Below are positions 52,155 through 54,843 of a stretch of DNA of 54,843 nucleotides, piece after piece. The notes under the pieces were generated by a model. The model worked only from the letters and a program-made list of their open reading frames with translations, was not told the DNA's origin and ran no database searches. Source of the stretch: Bacteroidota bacterium (GTDB lineage Bacteria > Bacteroidota > Bacteroidia > JABEUT01); the NCBI GenBank assembly GCA_013289475.1, contig JABCZW010000013.1, forward strand, positions 1 through 54,843. Direction: 5' to 3'. The first letter of the stretch is position 1. Every line of letters begins with the position of its first letter. Both the position numbers and the translations under genes were made by a program.

Positions 52155-52895
52155 TTATTTGGAGCCGTAAAGCTTCCTCACCTCTTCGGGTGTAAGGTAG
52201 CGCCAGTCTCCACGTGGAACGCCGTGCAATGTAAGTCCTCCATAGCTAACCCTGTCGAGTGCCTTAACCTTGTAACCAAGGGTTTCAAAAATGCGCCTTA
52301 CTATACGATTCCAACCAATATGTAGCGTTAACACTACAGAAGTTTCATCTCCATTTTTATCGTAGCTGGCTTCATCAGGCTTTGCAAAACCATCTTCCAG
52401 CATTACACCATTACGTATTTTTTTTAAGTCTGCATAAGGCAAAGGCTTATCTAACCTGGCTTTATATACCTTCCGCATCTCACCTGACGGGTGTGATAAG
52501 CGATTTGCCAACTCACCATCATTAGTAAGCAGCAATATGCCTGTGGTATTCCTGTCGAGCCTGCCGATTGGGTAAACCCTATCCTTGGTAGCGCCCTGAA
52601 TTAGGTCCATAACTGTTTTGCGGTCACGCTCATCAGACACTGTGCTTATAGCATCCTTGGTCTTATTGAGCAATATGTAACAACGTTGTGGTTGCTTTAA
52701 GCGTTGGCCCTCTACAATAACTACATCACTATTTTTTACACGACGGCCTGGTTCAATCATTAAATGCCCATTTACAGTAACCCTGCCGGCAAAAATAATC
52801 TCATCAGCCTTACGTCGTGAACAATAACCGGTATCTGCAATATATTTATTGAGCCTTAAACCTTCTGTTTCCTTATCACTTTCTTTCTTTTGCAT
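52155..52895 (-). CDS. RluB/RsuA-family pseudouridine synthase
   Basis: Isomerises specific uridines of rRNA. An N-terminal S4 RNA-binding domain (LRLNKYIADTGYCSRRKADE, about 13-32) precedes the catalytic domain with Asp in GRLDRNTTGILLLTNDG (about 115-131), followed by RLSHPSGEMRKVYKARL. Length is 246 residues, near that of RsuA/RluB/RluE types. The exact target (16S 516 or 23S 2605) cannot be given. It is five bases downstream of the T9SS gene and probably cotranscribed. Confidence 0.92.
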   Translation of the reverse strand: MQKKESDKETEGLRLNKYIADTGYCSRRKADEIIFAGRVTVNGHLMIEPGRRVKNSDVVIVEGQRLKQPQRCYILLNKTKDAISTVSDERDRKTVMDLIQGATKDRVYPIGRLDRNTTGILLLTNDGELANRLSHPSGEMRKVYKARLDKPLPYADLKKIRNGVMLEDGFAKPDEASYDKNGDETSVVLTLHIGWNRIVRRIFETLGYKVKALDRVSYGGLTLHGVPRGDWRYLTPEEVRKLYGSK

Positions 52896-52900
52896 AAAAC

Positions 52901-54448
52901 TTACTCTATTATTATCTTCCCGTTTGCTGAATTATTATTCTTATCGAATACTTTAAATAAATATATTCCTGACTGTAAATTACCTTTTACCAAATGGAAT
53001 ATGACTTGCCCGTGGCCCAATTTTGTCATTTCTTTACCTTCCATAATACTCTTACCATTCATGTCATATAAGTTAACCCAGTATTTATCTGCCAATTCGC
53101 CTTGCACTACTATGGTTGCATCTGTTGCCACAGGGTTTGGGAAAACCTTTACCATTAGTGTTGGCGGAGCTTGCTCATCAATTGCTAAAGGTGGCAAAGT
53201 GTCCTGAAACCGGGTGATTTTATGATATAATTTATTGTCCTGTATGATACTGTCGCAATTTTTAAAACGGCAAACAAAAACATCGTAGAGGCCTATGGAC
53301 AATTTCGGAAATCCAACTGAACTATCTGTACTATTAGAACATCCCGCGAAAACAGCATTACTATTTTTTGAGATGGCACATGAAGTACCAATATCCTCAC
53401 CTTTACCGCCTTCGCTTGGAGCAGCCCACCAGAAATAAAGTGGGGGTTGATATAAACGCATTGCAATAAGATCAAACTCTCCATACCCTGGTATATTACT
53501 TGCACCCGCCGAAATAAAAGTGCGGTCAGGACATTGCATGGCATCATTACTATATTCCTCACCCGGGTAATATATTGAATCAAATTTTTGCATTTTCCCG
53601 CTACTATCAAGCATTATAAATAGTGGGCTGCTATAGCTTCTATTCCTGATGTTTGCATACCCGGAAATAATAAGGCCGTTATTTAAGGCACCTTCAATAG
53701 AATGCCCGACATTAATAGACTGGGCACTGGCACCGAAGGTTGTATCCTTCTCAATAAGGCCATTATTGTTTATTTTAATAAAGTAAATATTGGTATCGCC
53801 AACAGAAAGTCCGCTCGTTGTTGTTCCTGCAATATAGTAAAGCGAATCATTAACGACATGCACTGCATTACCAATATCGTATCCTGTTCCGCCAATTGCT
53901 TTTGTCCATAGCGTATCACCCAGTTTATCCGTACGTATTACGTATACATCTCCATTTCCTGAGCCATAGCTATATGTCTGCCCGCAAATTACGTATCCAC
54001 TATCCAGGGTTTGCTGAATACTATAACCAAAATCCCAGTCGGAGCCACCATAAGTTTTCTGCCATTGCACATTACCCTTCGAGTCTGTTTTTATCATTAA
54101 CACATCATATCCATTAGTACTATTTACATAACTATAACCTACAAATGCATAACCTTTATCGAGTGTTGGGGTCACAGAATATCCTTCATCGCTGCTTGGT
54201 CCGCCCAATGCTGTCGACCATTGGTGATGGAAAAGAGAGTCAACTTTAATTACATAAAAATCATTAGCACCATGACCAAAGCTATTCGTAGTGCCCACCA
54301 TTATGTAGCCTCCGTCAGACGTAGTCCTTATCTGGTTACAGTTATCATTTTGTATGCCGCCGAACGAATACTCATAAACAGTATCAGACTGCGCAAACAA
54401 ATTAATAGTGATGACGAATAAGAAAAGTATACCAATCGCTTTTTTCAC
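52901..54448 (-). CDS. Secreted repeat protein with T9SS sorting domain
   Basis: A 515-residue protein. The signal peptide (1-19, ending NLFA) would be cut before Gln20. Residues 25-310 hold repeated units with GG...D.G and DGGY...GTT.S.G.G..D.YVIK.D, a pattern of a beta-propeller built from repeats of about 50-60 residues. The last 85 residues are a type IX secretion sorting domain with VKVFPNPVATDATI, NLYDMNGKSI and GIYLFKVFDKNNNSANGKII. It is probably exported through the T9SS and attached to the surface. The ligand is unknown. Confidence 0.93.
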   Translation of the reverse strand: MKKAIGILFLFVITINLFAQSDTVYEYSFGGIQNDNCNQIRTTSDGGYIMVGTTNSFGHGANDFYVIKVDSLFHHQWSTALGGPSSDEGYSVTPTLDKGYAFVGYSYVNSTNGYDVLMIKTDSKGNVQWQKTYGGSDWDFGYSIQQTLDSGYVICGQTYSYGSGNGDVYVIRTDKLGDTLWTKAIGGTGYDIGNAVHVVNDSLYYIAGTTTSGLSVGDTNIYFIKINNNGLIEKDTTFGASAQSINVGHSIEGALNNGLIISGYANIRNRSYSSPLFIMLDSSGKMQKFDSIYYPGEEYSNDAMQCPDRTFISAGASNIPGYGEFDLIAMRLYQPPLYFWWAAPSEGGKGEDIGTSCAISKNSNAVFAGCSNSTDSSVGFPKLSIGLYDVFVCRFKNCDSIIQDNKLYHKITRFQDTLPPLAIDEQAPPTLMVKVFPNPVATDATIVVQGELADKYWVNLYDMNGKSIMEGKEMTKLGHGQVIFHLVKGNLQSGIYLFKVFDKNNNSANGKIIIE

Positions 54449-54493
54449 AAAAAATGCTTTCCTTTTTTAAATGGATTTGTTACTAAGATACAA

Positions 54494-54523
54494 CAAAAAA
54501 AGGACTCACAGAGGAATCCTTTT
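54494..54523 (-). terminator. Terminator behind rplT
   Basis: On the minus strand AAAAGGATTC pairs with GAGTCCTTTT (54514-54523 and 54498-54507; one G-U) around a six-base loop, then a T run. It follows the rplT stop by about 25 bases. Confidence 0.85.
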
Positions 54524-54547
54524 AACAATCTATAGCAGAACTAAAGA

Positions 54548-54843
54548 CTACTTTACAGTATCAACAACCTTTTTAAAGGCTTCAGGGTGGTTCATTGCCA
54601 AATCAGCAAGAACTTTCCTGTTGAGCTGTATGCCCTTAGTTATAACCATATTCATAAATTCAGAATATGATATACCATATTGCCTGGTAGAGGCATTGAT
54701 ACGCTGGATCCACAATGCGCGAAAATTGCGCTTTTTGGTTTTACGGTCGCGATAAGCATACTTTAAACCTTTTTCGTATGTATTCTTGGCAATAGTAAAT
54801 ACATTCTTTTTAGCGCCGTAGTAACCGCGTGTGCGCTTTAAAA
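54548..54843 (-). CDS. rplT: Ribosomal protein L20 (bL20), N-terminus outside the window
   Basis: Large-subunit assembly protein. The visible 97 residues start [20 protein letters not shown] and contain [36 protein letters not shown] and end in FKKVVDTVK. This matches bL20. About 17 to 20 N-terminal residues lie beyond base 54843. It is usually expressed with infC and rpmI, which would lie to the right. Confidence 0.97.
   Translation of the reverse strand, partial: LKRTRGYYGAKKNVFTIAKNTYEKGLKYAYRDRKTKKRNFRALWIQRINASTRQYGISYSEFMNMVITKGIQLNRKVLADLAMNHPEAFKKVVDTVK

Noticed and set aside
54471-54755. Plus-strand open frame opposite rplT
   Set aside because: Lies antisense to the clear ribosomal protein L20 gene and a terminator.
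1-54843. CRISPR arrays, insertion sequences, prophage or rRNA genes
   Set aside because: No regularly spaced repeats, transposase, integrase, phage structural gene or rRNA seen on either strand.

Overview
This 54.8 kb window looks like a chromosomal segment of a member of the Bacteroidota, probably an uncultured or environmental lineage. Four kinds of evidence point there. One protein ends in a type IX secretion (T9SS) sorting domain. Many genes carry the Bacteroidota -7 promoter element TAnnTTTG upstream. Shine-Dalgarno sequences are largely absent before start codons. Several exported proteins have signal peptides that would be cut just before glutamine. The sequence is AT-rich and almost entirely single-copy housekeeping and accessory genes. 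I see no insertion sequence, prophage, CRISPR array or rRNA operon. Both ends cut genes: cysS on the left (3' part present) and rplT on the right (3' part present).

Layout. Positions 1-8.3 kb: cysS, an M28-family/glutaminyl-cyclase-like lipoprotein, tag glycosylase, a minus-strand group with a cation/proton antiporter, a GT-C membrane protein and an MFS carrier, then ilvE. Positions 8.3-15.6 kb: an unusual Cys/His/Met-rich membrane protein, a small exported protein, a tetR/hydrolase divergent pair with a clear operator, then a minus-strand operon of a PIG-V-like mannosyltransferase, a lipoprotein, a LiaF-like protein and a hydrolase, and an SDR. Positions 15.6-24 kb: HU, a T4 endonuclease V-like protein, beta-carbonic anhydrase, an M28B peptidase, a NAD(P)-binding protein, a marR-MFS-isochorismatase-like operon, a PAS histidine kinase and tRNA-Ser(CGA). 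Positions 24-34 kb: uvrC, nadE, lipoprotein and barrel genes, rng, a 31-residue COX24-like ribosomal protein gene, a TPR protein, a second HU, and folA-thyA. Positions 34-43.3 kb: two glycosyltransferases plus fmt, a ureohydrolase, and a minus-strand operon (O-antigen ligase, glycosyltransferase, 3-hydroxyacyl-CoA dehydrogenase, GT-C protein). Positions 43.4-54.8 kb: fused branched-chain 2-oxoacid dehydrogenase E1, prfB with its programmed frameshift, a CPBP protease and dusB fired from interlocked divergent promoters, OsmC, lolA, mutY, DUF4286, an unknown protein with a structured leader, an RluB/RsuA-type pseudouridine synthase, the T9SS cargo protein and rplT.

Functional themes are nucleic-acid repair (tag, uvrC, mutY, endonuclease V-like), translation and RNA (cysS, fmt, prfB, dusB, rng, pseudouridine synthase, rplT, tRNA-Ser), nucleotide and cofactor synthesis (folA, thyA, nadE), branched-chain amino-acid metabolism (ilvE, E1) and envelope polysaccharide or lipoprotein biogenesis. 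I found no large obviously new multi-gene system. The best leads are local: the Cys/His/Met-rich protein, the interlocked promoters, a set of leaderless-looking genes, the RF2 frameshift with an internal Shine-Dalgarno-like element, and the unknown 117-residue protein behind two inverted repeats. All functional calls rest on motif recognition by eye; no database search was run.
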